A program made the translations under genes and the position numbers. This document shows positions 33,486-41,973 of a stretch of 64,000 nt of DNA, one piece after another. Origin of the DNA: an uncultured Spirochaetales bacterium (lineage in GTDB: Bacteria; Spirochaetota; Spirochaetia; Sphaerochaetales; Sphaerochaetaceae); NCBI GenBank assembly GCA_949283305.1, contig CASDRU010000018.1, forward strand, positions 1 through 64,000, read 5' to 3'. The notes beneath the pieces are model-generated. The model worked only from the letters and a program-made list of their open reading frames with translations, was not told the origin of the DNA and made no database searches. Each line of letters opens with the position of its first letter. Within the stretch, counting starts at the first letter, position 1.

Positions 33486-34769
33486 CTAAAGATATTCAAT
33501 CATGCCTTCGCTTGCTCTTATTCCGCTGGCCCAGGCTCCTGTTATACCACGGCTTGTTCCAGCCCCGTCGCCTGCAAAGAACACTCCTTCTGCGACCTGG
33601 AAGTGCTCATCCTTATACTCTGGCTTGTTCGCATAGAGCTTGATCTCAGGATAGTACATTATAGTGGAAGGATGAAGGATACCCGGAACAATTGTATCCA
33701 GGTTCTTCATTGCAGACCAGATGTACCTTAAGATCTTGCTCGGCATTGCAAGAGATATGTCAGAAGGACAGCAGTCTATGAGGCTTGGCTTGAAGTCATA
33801 GAGATCCTCGTTGAATGTGCTGATTTTGCTTCTTCTGCCAAGACGGAAATCACCGACTCTCTGCATAAGGGGCTTTCCACCTCCCATGAGGGCTGCAAGA
33901 AGTCCAAGGTGCTCTGCAAATTCCTGCCCGGATGCAAGGGGCTCTGTGAGCTTGACTGTCTTCAGAATTGCAAAATTGACAAGACCGTTGTTCTTGTTCT
34001 CATCTGCTTTGAATGCATGGCCGTTAACGCTGTACCAGACATCACCGCGTGCGGTGGCATATTTTTCTTTTACAACATGTGCATTGCCGCTGTTTGTGCA
34101 GAATGTCCTTACTTTTTCCTTGAAGTAGAATTTCGGATCATAATAGTCCTTGACAATAGGATAGTGCTCAAGTCTCGTCTCAACTCTTATTCCCACATCG
34201 ATGATGTTGTCCATATATGGAATGGAGAGCATGTTCATCACATCCTGAAGGAAATGGAAGCCCTGACGGCCTGGAGCAATGAGAATGCTCTTATAGCCAA
34301 GAGTCCTCTTGTTTGTCCTGATTGTCTTCTCTTTATTGTCGATGCTGATCATCTCCTCATTGAGAGCAAGAGTGACTCCCTGAGCCTCGAGTTCCTTCTG
34401 GAGCTTTTTGATAAGCTCTAGTCCTCCATCTGTTCCCAGATGTGTCTGCTTGATCTCAAGAAGCTTGCAATTGAGCCTTTCAGCCCTTGCCTGATATGTG
34501 CTGATGTTGCTCTTTGGAAGAATTTCAGGCTTAAGAAACTGCGTCACTTTATCTAGATAATGATTCGCAATATCTTCCTGCCAGTATTCCAGAGGAAAAC
34601 CTATTGGGAATGTGAAATTCATCTTGCAGTCGTTTCTCATTCCGCCTGTGCTGAACGGCTTTTTGTCCAGCATTATGATTTTCAGGTCCTTTCTCTTTTC
34701 AAGCAGAGAAAAAGCCGCACCCATTCCAGCAGGTCCGGTTCCGACAATTATGACATCATATTTTTCCAC
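33486..34769 (-). CDS. FAD-dependent oxidoreductase (COG2509-like)
   Basis: A flavoprotein of about 427 residues with an N-terminal FAD-binding fold (YDVIIVGTGPAGMGAAFSLL) and a C-terminal FAD motif (GVFFAGDGAGTSRGITGAWASG). The central region includes SILIAPGRQGFHFL and FKEKVRTFCTNSGNAHVV. The pattern fits the uncharacterised FAD-dependent dehydrogenase group, with electron partners unknown. GTG 34769 is preferred because AAGGA lies eight bases before it; another GTG at 34787 lacks a site. Confidence 0.83.
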   Translation of the reverse strand: MEKYDVIIVGTGPAGMGAAFSLLEKRKDLKIIMLDKKPFSTGGMRNDCKMNFTFPIGFPLEYWQEDIANHYLDKVTQFLKPEILPKSNISTYQARAERLNCKLLEIKQTHLGTDGGLELIKKLQKELEAQGVTLALNEEMISIDNKEKTIRTNKRTLGYKSILIAPGRQGFHFLQDVMNMLSIPYMDNIIDVGIRVETRLEHYPIVKDYYDPKFYFKEKVRTFCTNSGNAHVVKEKYATARGDVWYSVNGHAFKADENKNNGLVNFAILKTVKLTEPLASGQEFAEHLGLLAALMGGGKPLMQRVGDFRLGRRSKISTFNEDLYDFKPSLIDCCPSDISLAMPSKILRYIWSAMKNLDTIVPGILHPSTIMYYPEIKLYANKPEYKDEHFQVAEGVFFAGDGAGTSRGITGAWASGIRASEGMIEYL

Positions 34770-34868
34770 AGTAAAATTCCTTAACACTCTATATTACAGT
34801 AATTGCAATCTTTGATAAAGATTGATTGCTTTTTAGGTCTCAGGGAAAAGAGGATAAATTTATTTTTG

Positions 34869-34897
34869 TTGTAAATATTCCGAATATGGAATATAAT
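34869..34897 (+). promoter_or_regulatory. Promoter giving a near-leaderless message
   Basis: TTGTAA (34869-34874) and a perfect TATAAT (34892-34897) are separated by 17 bp. The expected start point is about 34904, the first base of the ATG of the next gene. Confidence 0.65.
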
Positions 34898-34903
34898 AGA
34901 GGT

Positions 34904-35782
34904 ATGAGTTATATGGATATAAAGCAAGCAAGCCTTCGCTGGGGGATATCTGACAGACGCATCAGGGTCCTTTGCAACGAAGGAAGAATTGACGGAGCCA
35001 TAAAGACTGGCTGGTCGTGGATGATTCCCCTTGATGCCGAGAAGCCCCGTGATGGAAGGACTCTGCGCCATTTCAAGAACCTTGAGATAAGAGCAGGAAG
35101 CGTCGATGTCGACAACATCCTCCACAAAAGCATTCTCTTTCCTGTAAAGGACGAGCTGAAGAGTGACAAGAGATATCACGCAATCATACTCAGCAGTTTA
35201 CTCTTCCTTTTGGAAAAAGAAAACATAATTCTTGATGAGAAGGACGTAAAAAGCATCCTTAAAAAGAAAGTGGTGCCTTCTCTTTCTCTTGAAATACATC
35301 TTGTTGTCTCAAATTTTGCTTCAATAATGATCTCTCTTGTCTCTGACAAGGAAGAACTCAGTGAGAAGAAGATCAAGGCAATCAACAAGGCACTTTTGCA
35401 GGGAATTGATGATATAACATCTTCTTTCTACCGCAATGGATTTTCTGAGTATGAGGTAAGGGGAAAGGAAAAGCTCAAAGTCGATGCTCAGATGGAGACT
35501 CTCTTTTACCAGGCAGAAAGCTGGAAGGCACTCAACGCACTCTCACGCTCTGTCATGATATACGGAGAGCTTGAGAGAATAAGGCCATTTGATCGTTATT
35601 CTTCTCTGCTGTCATTTCTGGTTCTCTCTTCTGAGCTTTTGAAAAACAACATCCTTCCTCCCACTTTCCTTCCGGGGGATGAGGAGGAGATGAGGAATGC
35701 ATACTTCATTGCGCTCAAGAGGGGAAACTACAGGGATTTCACATCATTCATAGAAAAAAGAGTCAATCTTTCTTACAGGTGA
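34904..35782 (+). CDS. MerR-like HTH protein fused to a catalytically decayed Fic-like domain
   Basis: A 292-residue protein. Residues 1-55 form an excisionase/MerR-type winged helix (MDIKQASLRWGISDRRIRVLC, then NEGRIDGAIKTGWSWMIP). The C-terminal part looks like a Fic domain: ELERIRPFDRYSSLLSFLVL aligns with the AMP-transfer motif HPFxxGNGRxxRLL, with R for the catalytic histidine and the GNGR loop lost. The closing GNYRDFTSFIEKRV resembles Fic C-termini. I infer a DNA-binding regulator without AMP-transferase activity. ATG 34904 sits at the predicted transcript start; ATG 34913 has AGAGG ten bases upstream and is an alternative. Confidence 0.62.
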   Translation: MSYMDIKQASLRWGISDRRIRVLCNEGRIDGAIKTGWSWMIPLDAEKPRDGRTLRHFKNLEIRAGSVDVDNILHKSILFPVKDELKSDKRYHAIILSSLLFLLEKENIILDEKDVKSILKKKVVPSLSLEIHLVVSNFASIMISLVSDKEELSEKKIKAINKALLQGIDDITSSFYRNGFSEYEVRGKEKLKVDAQMETLFYQAESWKALNALSRSVMIYGELERIRPFDRYSSLLSFLVLSSELLKNNILPPTFLPGDEEEMRNAYFIALKRGNYRDFTSFIEKRVNLSYR

Positions 35783-35786
35783 TAGC

Positions 35787-37325
35787 ATGTATGATTTTCT
35801 TTTCAGAAATGCAGTTGTAATTGACGGAAGCGGCAAGCAGGGCTTTATTGCAGATGTCGCCGTCGCAGAAAAAAGGATATGCCTGATTGATGAGGATCTG
35901 TCATATGTGCGTGCATCGCGCACATTTGATGCATCGTCATTTTTTCTTGTACCAGGCTTTATAGACATACATTCCCATACAGACTCTCTTTGTTTTCTTT
36001 CCCCTCAGATGGATGAAAAGGCGAATCAGGGAATAACACTCGATGTTGCGGGAAACTGCGGGGCAGGATTTTTCCCCAACACAGAAGAAAGCCTTCCTGT
36101 GCTGAAAGAATATGTAAAAGACATAATACGTTCTGACTGGGAAATCCCGTTTGATGATTATTCTTCACTGAAAGCTGAGCTGAAGAGAAGGGGATGCGGC
36201 ATAAACATGTCATTCTTATGCTCCCATACAGCAATCCGTACAGCAGTGATGGGCAAGGATTCAAAAAGAGAGGCTGGCAAAAAAGAGATTGAAAAGATGT
36301 GCATGCTTTTGGAGAAGGAGCTTGACAGCGGCGCATGCGGATTTTCTACAGGACTGTATTATTCTCCTCTTGTTTTTTCCTCCAGAGATGAGCTTAAGGC
36401 GCTTTTGAACATAGTAGGAAGAAAAGGAAAGCTGTTTTCTGTTCATCACCGTTCTGAGGGCAATGATTTTCTTTCGTCCCTCGATGAAATACTCTCGCTT
36501 GCACTTGAGACTTCAGTCAAAACGGAAATCTCTCATTTCAAGGTCATCGGAGAGAAAAACCAGAATAAGCTTTGCTCTGCGCTGAGCCTAATTGAAAAGT
36601 ACAGGGAAAAAGGATTATGTGTCTCCTTTGACCAGTATCCGTACACATATGGCTCCACAAGTCTTTTTTCACTTCTTCCTCCATCCGTTTTGAGGCTTTC
36701 TCCTCTAGAGATCCGCATCGCGCTTTCTCTTGATATCCAGAGAAGGGATATAAAGGAGGAAATGCTTGCAGGCACAACGTATGAGAGCATATATTCCCTT
36801 GTAGGCCCTGACAGGATAAAGATAAAGCTACTTGAAAACAACCCTCAGTATGAGAACATGAGTTTAACTGAGATTGCCTCAGAAAGGAATGAGGATGCAC
36901 TTGATGCGCTGCTGGACATACTTGCAGAGGAAACTGGTTGTGCGATAATGGAGGATGAGACTGAGAGCGAGGAGAATCTTACAGCGATAATGAAGCATCC
37001 CCTCATGAGCTTTGGCTCAGACAGTCTTTTTTCTGTAAATGAGAAAGCAGATCATGAGAGAAGCCGCAGTGCTGTTCCCCATTTTCTTTCCCTTTATGTC
37101 AAAGAAAAGAAAATTCTCTCTCTTGCTGAGGCTGTAGCAAGGCTTTCAGGACGCAATGCTGATAAACTCTCTCTTTCAGAAAGAGGCTATGTGAGAGAAG
37201 GCTATTATGCGGACCTGGTGCTTTTAAGCCGTGATACGCTTTCTCCAGATACTGTCCTTGTAAACGGAACGCTGAGAAAGGATAAGGGAGTATTGCAGAA
37301 TACACTGCCAGGGATGGTCATATAA
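35787..37325 (+). CDS. N-acyl-D-amino-acid deacylase family amidohydrolase
   Basis: A 512-residue metal-dependent amidohydrolase resembling D-aminoacylase, which releases D-amino acids from N-acyl forms. It has YDFLFRNAVVIDGSG, the first metal motif PGFIDIHSHTD, a likely metal cysteine or lysine region in CGFSTGLYYSP, HHRSEG with the second histidine pair, and the C-terminal FGSDSLFSVN block. The end of the protein carries the usual GYVREGYYADLVLLS segment. It follows the HTH-Fic gene after four bases and precedes a DtxR regulator after nine. The true substrate may differ from D-amino acids. Confidence 0.83.
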   Translation: MYDFLFRNAVVIDGSGKQGFIADVAVAEKRICLIDEDLSYVRASRTFDASSFFLVPGFIDIHSHTDSLCFLSPQMDEKANQGITLDVAGNCGAGFFPNTEESLPVLKEYVKDIIRSDWEIPFDDYSSLKAELKRRGCGINMSFLCSHTAIRTAVMGKDSKREAGKKEIEKMCMLLEKELDSGACGFSTGLYYSPLVFSSRDELKALLNIVGRKGKLFSVHHRSEGNDFLSSLDEILSLALETSVKTEISHFKVIGEKNQNKLCSALSLIEKYREKGLCVSFDQYPYTYGSTSLFSLLPPSVLRLSPLEIRIALSLDIQRRDIKEEMLAGTTYESIYSLVGPDRIKIKLLENNPQYENMSLTEIASERNEDALDALLDILAEETGCAIMEDETESEENLTAIMKHPLMSFGSDSLFSVNEKADHERSRSAVPHFLSLYVKEKKILSLAEAVARLSGRNADKLSLSERGYVREGYYADLVLLSRDTLSPDTVLVNGTLRKDKGVLQNTLPGMVI

Positions 37326-37334
37326 GGAGGACTT

Positions 37335-37712
37335 ATGAAGAGAGCAGGTGAGGATTATCTTGAGGCTGTGCTCAGAATAGAAACAGAGCAGAAAAGGGAA
37401 GGTGTGAGAATCACAGACATTGCAAAGCTTCTTTCTGTGACGAAGCCCAGTGTTATAAGTGCCATAAAAACACTCTCAAAAGATGGATATATTAGTCAGG
37501 AAAGCTACTCGGAAATCTATCTTACAGAAAAGGGGAGAATAAAGGCTGAGCAGGTGTACAGAAGACACAAAACGCTTAAAGAGTTCTTTTTCAATGTGCT
37601 TGGAGTCGATGAGGAGATTGCTGAAAAGGATGCATGCAAGATTGAGCACGACATCTCATCAGACAGCATGGAGAAGATAGCATCTTTTGTTGAGGCATAC
37701 CTGAAAAAATGA
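37335..37712 (+). CDS. DtxR/MntR-family metal-dependent regulator
   Basis: A 125-residue transcription factor. It opens EDYLEAVLRIE, followed by the winged helix (VRITDIAKLLSVTKPSVISAIKTLSKDGYIS) and a dimerisation/metal domain with YRRHKTLKEFF and ACKIEHDIS; the H and E residues match manganese or iron ligands of the family. The SH3-like third domain of DtxR is absent, as in MntR. It overlaps the HAD gene by four bases. Its target is not evident locally. Confidence 0.9.
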   Translation: MKRAGEDYLEAVLRIETEQKREGVRITDIAKLLSVTKPSVISAIKTLSKDGYISQESYSEIYLTEKGRIKAEQVYRRHKTLKEFFFNVLGVDEEIAEKDACKIEHDISSDSMEKIASFVEAYLKK

Positions 37713-38299
37713 GCAAGGTTTTTCTTTTTGATTGCGGAAATGTCGTTGTGAGGAATATCGATACAGTTTGCATGATGGCAAGTAAGCTTTCTCTTCCTTC
37801 TTCATCAATGCTTGAGCTTTATCTTGAATATGAGGCAAGACTTTTTACAGGGGATGTGAAGGAAGAAGACTATTACAGAACAATAGAAGAGCGCTTTGAT
37901 GTGCGCGTTGATGAGAATCTTTTTTTCACATGCTTCAATCCTGTTCTGAATGATCCAGTTGTCTCTGTTGCGTCCGCCCTTAAAAAGAACGGCCAGATTG
38001 TAGTAATGGCTACAAACTCAATTGACACTCATTTTGAGAAAATCCGCTCTCTCTGGCCCTTCCTTGATGACATATTCATGTATTATCCATCCCATATTAT
38101 TGGGAAAAAGAAGCCCGATGAAGATTATTTTGATTACATCAGGGCTTCTCTTGAATCAGAGTATTCTCAGATGCTGCTTGTTGACGATCTGGAAGAAAAC
38201 ATAAACGCTGCTCTTTCTCTTGGAATGCGGGCTTTCCGTTACAGCTTCAACGACAGAGAGCTAGAGCGCTTTCTTTCTGCCTTTGCAGATATAGAATAG
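37709..38299 (+). CDS. HAD-superfamily hydrolase (YihX-like)
   Basis: A 196-residue phosphatase-fold protein. The nucleophile aspartate is in VFLFDCGNVVV, where DxGNV is typical of the YihX sugar-phosphate phosphatase group rather than DxD. Motif II is in VVMATNS, the lysine in GKKKPDEDYF and the acidic motif IV in LLVDDLEENI. The substrate is unknown. The 3' end overlaps the convergent MATE gene by 39 bases. Confidence 0.85.
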   Translation: MSKVFLFDCGNVVVRNIDTVCMMASKLSLPSSSMLELYLEYEARLFTGDVKEEDYYRTIEERFDVRVDENLFFTCFNPVLNDPVVSVASALKKNGQIVVMATNSIDTHFEKIRSLWPFLDDIFMYYPSHIIGKKKPDEDYFDYIRASLESEYSQMLLVDDLEENINAALSLGMRAFRYSFNDRELERFLSAFADIE

Positions 38300-39589
38300 A
38301 ATTCCTGCCGCATCAGCAATTGCCCATCCAAGGGGGATGCTAATCCATATCCCGTCAGAGAGCAGAGCGGTTTTTGACAGCATGTATGCAAGAATGACCC
38401 TCAGTCCAAGAGAGATGATTGTCAGGACAAGGCTTACTGAAGGCATCTTTAAAGAGCGGAAAATGGCGTAGAACATGAAGAGGAATCCGATGAGGATATA
38501 GAATGAGCCTTCAAGATGAAGGTATCTTGAGCATATTTCTGTCACGCTCGGGTTTGATGAGATGAAAAAGGATGCAAAAAGCTGAGAATTTCTGACAATC
38601 ACGATGGAAGAAAGAAGTGAGAAAACGCTGATTAGAACTGCAGCAGAAAGTATTCCCTTCCTTACCCTGTCTTTCTTTCCTGCACCCATATTCTGAGAGA
38701 TGAAGAATGAAAGAGCGTTGGAAAATTCCTGAAGCAGAAGGTAGGCAAAGCTGTCAATCTTGACTCCGGCAGAGAACGCGGCCATCGTAACAGTACCGAA
38801 TGAGTTGACAAGCCCCTGCACAAGGAGAATGCCGAAATTCATGACGCTCTGCTGAGCTGATGTGATTATGCTTATCCGGCTTATCTCGGCTAAAAGTGCT
38901 CTGTCAAATGACAGATTCTTAACTCCGAATCTTGCTTCTTTTTTCTTTATCAGAGTGTATGAAAGAAGAAAAACTGCAGATGCATACTGGCTGATTACAG
39001 TTGCAAAGGCCGCTCCCCATATTCCCCATCCAAGAGAGGCTACAAAATAAAGATCAAGTGCTACATTCATCACAGCGCTTATTGCCATGGCCGCAAGGGG
39101 GACGGTGCTCTCTGAAAGACTGCGCAAAACAGTGGAATAAAAGTTAAATATGAATGTTGCGATGATTCCTGAAAATATTACAAGAAGGTATTCTTTCATC
39201 ATTTCCCTTATCTCAAAAGGAACTTGCTGGAAGGTGAGAATCTGGTCAATGAACGCATAGCAAGTTGCCATGATTAAAAGCGAGAGGATGAATATGAAAG
39301 AAAATGAAAGTGCAATGGCTCTTTTATATTTCTCCTTTTCTTCCGATCCATAGAGATAGGAAAATACAATCCCGCTTCCAAGTGTGAGCCCGATGAGAAT
39401 TGAGGAAATGAAAGTCATCAGCGAATAGGCAGAGCCGACTGCAGCAAGCGCTTCCTGTCCTAAAAAGCGTCCGACGATTATGCTGTCTGCAGTGTTGTAA
39501 AGCGTCTGCAACAGATTCCCAAGGATGAGTGGAATGGAGAAAAGCACAAGGTTTTTTGTGATTTTACCTTCTGTAAGGCTGACAATCAT
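38261..39589 (-). CDS. MATE-family efflux transporter
   Basis: A 442-residue inner-membrane protein with about 12 hydrophobic segments. The N-terminal LVLFSIPLILGNLLQTLYNTAD and the GRFLGQEALAAVGSA motif are characteristic of MATE drug/sodium antiporters, and the second half repeats the pattern. It may export drugs or cationic metabolites. Ten bases separate it from the upstream Lgt-like gene on the same strand. Confidence 0.92.
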   Translation of the reverse strand: MIVSLTEGKITKNLVLFSIPLILGNLLQTLYNTADSIIVGRFLGQEALAAVGSAYSLMTFISSILIGLTLGSGIVFSYLYGSEEKEKYKRAIALSFSFIFILSLLIMATCYAFIDQILTFQQVPFEIREMMKEYLLVIFSGIIATFIFNFYSTVLRSLSESTVPLAAMAISAVMNVALDLYFVASLGWGIWGAAFATVISQYASAVFLLSYTLIKKKEARFGVKNLSFDRALLAEISRISIITSAQQSVMNFGILLVQGLVNSFGTVTMAAFSAGVKIDSFAYLLLQEFSNALSFFISQNMGAGKKDRVRKGILSAAVLISVFSLLSSIVIVRNSQLFASFFISSNPSVTEICSRYLHLEGSFYILIGFLFMFYAIFRSLKMPSVSLVLTIISLGLRVILAYMLSKTALLSDGIWISIPLGWAIADAAGILFYICKGRKKAL

Positions 39590-39598
39590 ATCTTCTTA

Positions 39599-40378
39599 TT
39601 ATTTATTTTTCTGTTTCTTTGCAAGCTTCTTTTTCATAAAAACAAAAAGAAGAAAAGCAAGGACTGCAATGCTTGCTACCTGGCTTGTCGAGAAAAAGAG
39701 AAGGCTTTTTCTCTCCTCATCCCCTCGCATGAACTCAAGAAAGAAGCGGCTTAAAGCATAAAGGAGCAGAAAAAGAGAAAAAGCACCATCTGATCCTCTC
39801 TTTTTTTCTCTCAGAAGCAGGATTGCTGTAATCAAGAGGCATATGAGTGACTCTGCAATGGGGGAGGGAAAAAGAGGTATCCCACCCGGCACAGAGCTTA
39901 TTGCATCCTCAGGATATACAATTGCAAAAGGTCCGTCATATGCCCTGCCGTAACAGCATCCTGCAAGAAGGCATCCCATTCTTCCTGAAGCTATTGCAAG
40001 CGAAAGGGATGGAGCAAGCGTGTTCAAAAGAAGATTAAAGTCAACTTTGTTTGTCTTTGAGACAAAATACAAAGAGGGGATTGAGAAGAGTATTCCCCCA
40101 TAGAGGACAAAGCCTCCTGAAAGCGTCATCTCCAGTGCCGTCTTCAGCGGATAATCCCTGAAAAAACTTATAATCGTTCCTGCATTCTGCAGAATATAGA
40201 AAAGCTTTCCGCCAAATGATGCTCCTACTGCCGCGATTATCACAGCATAGGATGAATCATAGAATGGAATTTCATTTGTCTTTCTTTTTAATATAATTAT
40301 TGCAAGCAGGATGCCAATAAAAATGAGCAGGCTGTAAGAAGATATTACAACCGGCTCAGTGATTATGTATGGATGCAT
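39599..40378 (-). CDS. lgt: Prolipoprotein diacylglyceryl transferase-like protein
   Basis: A 259-residue polytopic membrane protein with about seven segments. The MHPYIITEPVVISSYSLLIF start, SGGFVLYGGI, and the GRMGCLLAGCCYGR block correspond to Lgt motifs. The canonical GRxGNFxNGE is replaced by a GRxGC-AGCCYG form seen in a divergent Lgt-like branch. Lgt attaches diacylglycerol to prolipoprotein cysteines. Whether this is the main Lgt or a paralogue cannot be told from the window. Confidence 0.75.
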   Translation of the reverse strand: MHPYIITEPVVISSYSLLIFIGILLAIIILKRKTNEIPFYDSSYAVIIAAVGASFGGKLFYILQNAGTIISFFRDYPLKTALEMTLSGGFVLYGGILFSIPSLYFVSKTNKVDFNLLLNTLAPSLSLAIASGRMGCLLAGCCYGRAYDGPFAIVYPEDAISSVPGGIPLFPSPIAESLICLLITAILLLREKKRGSDGAFSLFLLLYALSRFFLEFMRGDEERKSLLFFSTSQVASIAVLAFLLFVFMKKKLAKKQKNK

Positions 40379-40384
40379 GTGCTC

Positions 40385-40666
40385 TTACATCATTGACAGA
40401 GCGCCCACACAGAGCACACATGCAATGAAGCCGAGGCTGTTGAGCACAAGTCCGATGATAGAGAGCACGAATCCTGCCTGGCAGTTTGTATCCCCCTTCT
40501 TCTTTCCGCTGTTTGCAAGAACAAGGCCGATCAAGGAAAGAATGAATCCTACAAGTGCAGAATATCCGAACCATACAAGGCAAAGTGAGATGATTCCAAG
40601 CACAAGGCTTGCAGTCCCATTTGATCCGTTCTGATGTACAGGCATCTGAGTGTTATTCTCGTCCAT
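40385..40666 (-). CDS. Small two-span membrane protein (DUF4190-like)
   Basis: A 93-residue protein with a polar N-terminus (MDENNTQMPVHQNGSNGTAS) and two membrane helices (LVLGIISLCLVWFGYSALVG and the pair starting AGFVLSIIGLVLNSLG) linked by a basic loop. The pattern fits DUF4190-type proteins, whose function is unknown. It sits six bases upstream of the Lgt-like gene in the same direction. Confidence 0.7.
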   Translation of the reverse strand: MDENNTQMPVHQNGSNGTASLVLGIISLCLVWFGYSALVGFILSLIGLVLANSGKKKGDTNCQAGFVLSIIGLVLNSLGFIACVLCVGALSMM

Positions 40667-40766
40667 TTTTTTCTCCTCTTTTTCCTTGATTATAAGTGCA
40701 CTGAATTCAGATAATCAACAGAAAGTTCTGCACATGGTACAAAAACATTGCTGGAAAGGCATGAAA

Positions 40767-41972
40767 TCATACTAGATCATCAAGGGATGAGATGGATGGG
40801 CTTATGTGGATGAAATCATCAAATGAAGCCATATCCTTGAATCCTGTTCCCGTAATGAGGATGAGAGAAAGCGCATTTTCACCGCTTTCCTTTCTTACTT
40901 TTTCACTGTCCTTCAAATAGCATGCATAAGATGCTGCTGCCGCAGGTTCAGCAAGAATGCCGGAGGATGCAAGAAGAATCTGCGCATTCTTTATCTCATC
41001 CTCGCTTGCAAGCGTTGCCCAGCTTGCTGTCTCCTTTATGTAGCTGACAGCAAGCCGTCCGCATGCAGGAAGGTTCACGCTTATGCTGTCTGCCCTCGTG
41101 CTTGCGCTGAATGCCTTCATCTCATCAGTAGCAAATGCATCGCTTATTGCTCTTGATTTCTCAGCCTGACAGCATATGAAGCGCGGCATTTTCCTTATCT
41201 TTCCAGCCCTCATTAGATCTTTAAATCCCTTTACAACACCGGAGTATATGCATCCGTCCCCGACAGGAATGAAGATATAGTCAATATCTCTTCCCCCTGT
41301 CTGATTATAAAGATCGAATGCGACGCTCTTCTTTCCCTCAATCGTCATGGGATTGTATGCAGTGTTCCTGTTTATGCCGCCATGGCGCTTTGTATACTCG
41401 ATGGAAAGAGAAATTGCATCATCATAGCTTCCTTTGACCGGTATCACATTGGCCCCATACAAAATTGACTGTTTGAGCTTATTCACAGGTGCACTTTCCG
41501 GCACAAAGAGATTTATCTCAAGGCCGAGGGCCGCGCCTGCTGCGCTCATTGCCGCTCCTGCATTTCCAGTTGAGGCAAGCGTGATCTTTTTCTCTCCTCG
41601 GCTCAGAGCCTGAAGCGCGACCATGAAGCTTGCCCTGTCTTTAAAAGATCCACTGAGAAGGAGCGAGTCAAGCTTGAAGAAGGTGTTTTCAAGCCCAGGT
41701 GCTGACAGCTTCCTGTTTTTCAATAGCGGGGTAGAGGGAAGAGGAAAGGCATCTTCTGCCCACTTGGGAATCTGGTATGGAGAATAGTCAGAAAAACACA
41801 CTTCATCCTTTTTCTTGCATTCCTCTATCACAGCAGGTGAAAGCACGACCTCAAGTATTCCATAGTTGAAAGTCCTGCCGTCATTCTTCTTCTCGCATTG
41901 AGGGCAGAGGTACATGATGTCTTCTGTCTCATACTCTCTGCCGCATGATGTACATTTATATGAAAATCTCAT
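40767..41972 (-). CDS. Threonine synthase-like PLP enzyme
   Basis: A 401-residue fold-type II PLP enzyme. An N-terminal zinc ribbon (C7, C10, C23, C26) precedes the catalytic domain. The PLP lysine lies in LLLSGSFKDRAS, and the phosphate cup is ASTGNAGAAMSAAG. Threonine synthase converts phosphohomoserine to threonine, but the neighbours are purine-degradation genes, and similar proteins occur in such clusters. It could be a diaminopropionate- or serine-type lyase. It is encoded one base after the next PLP gene, so the two are coupled. Confidence 0.82.
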   Translation of the reverse strand: MRFSYKCTSCGREYETEDIMYLCPQCEKKNDGRTFNYGILEVVLSPAVIEECKKKDEVCFSDYSPYQIPKWAEDAFPLPSTPLLKNRKLSAPGLENTFFKLDSLLLSGSFKDRASFMVALQALSRGEKKITLASTGNAGAAMSAAGAALGLEINLFVPESAPVNKLKQSILYGANVIPVKGSYDDAISLSIEYTKRHGGINRNTAYNPMTIEGKKSVAFDLYNQTGGRDIDYIFIPVGDGCIYSGVVKGFKDLMRAGKIRKMPRFICCQAEKSRAISDAFATDEMKAFSASTRADSISVNLPACGRLAVSYIKETASWATLASEDEIKNAQILLASSGILAEPAAAASYACYLKDSEKVRKESGENALSLILITGTGFKDMASFDDFIHISPSISSLDDLV

Positions 41973-41973
41973 A

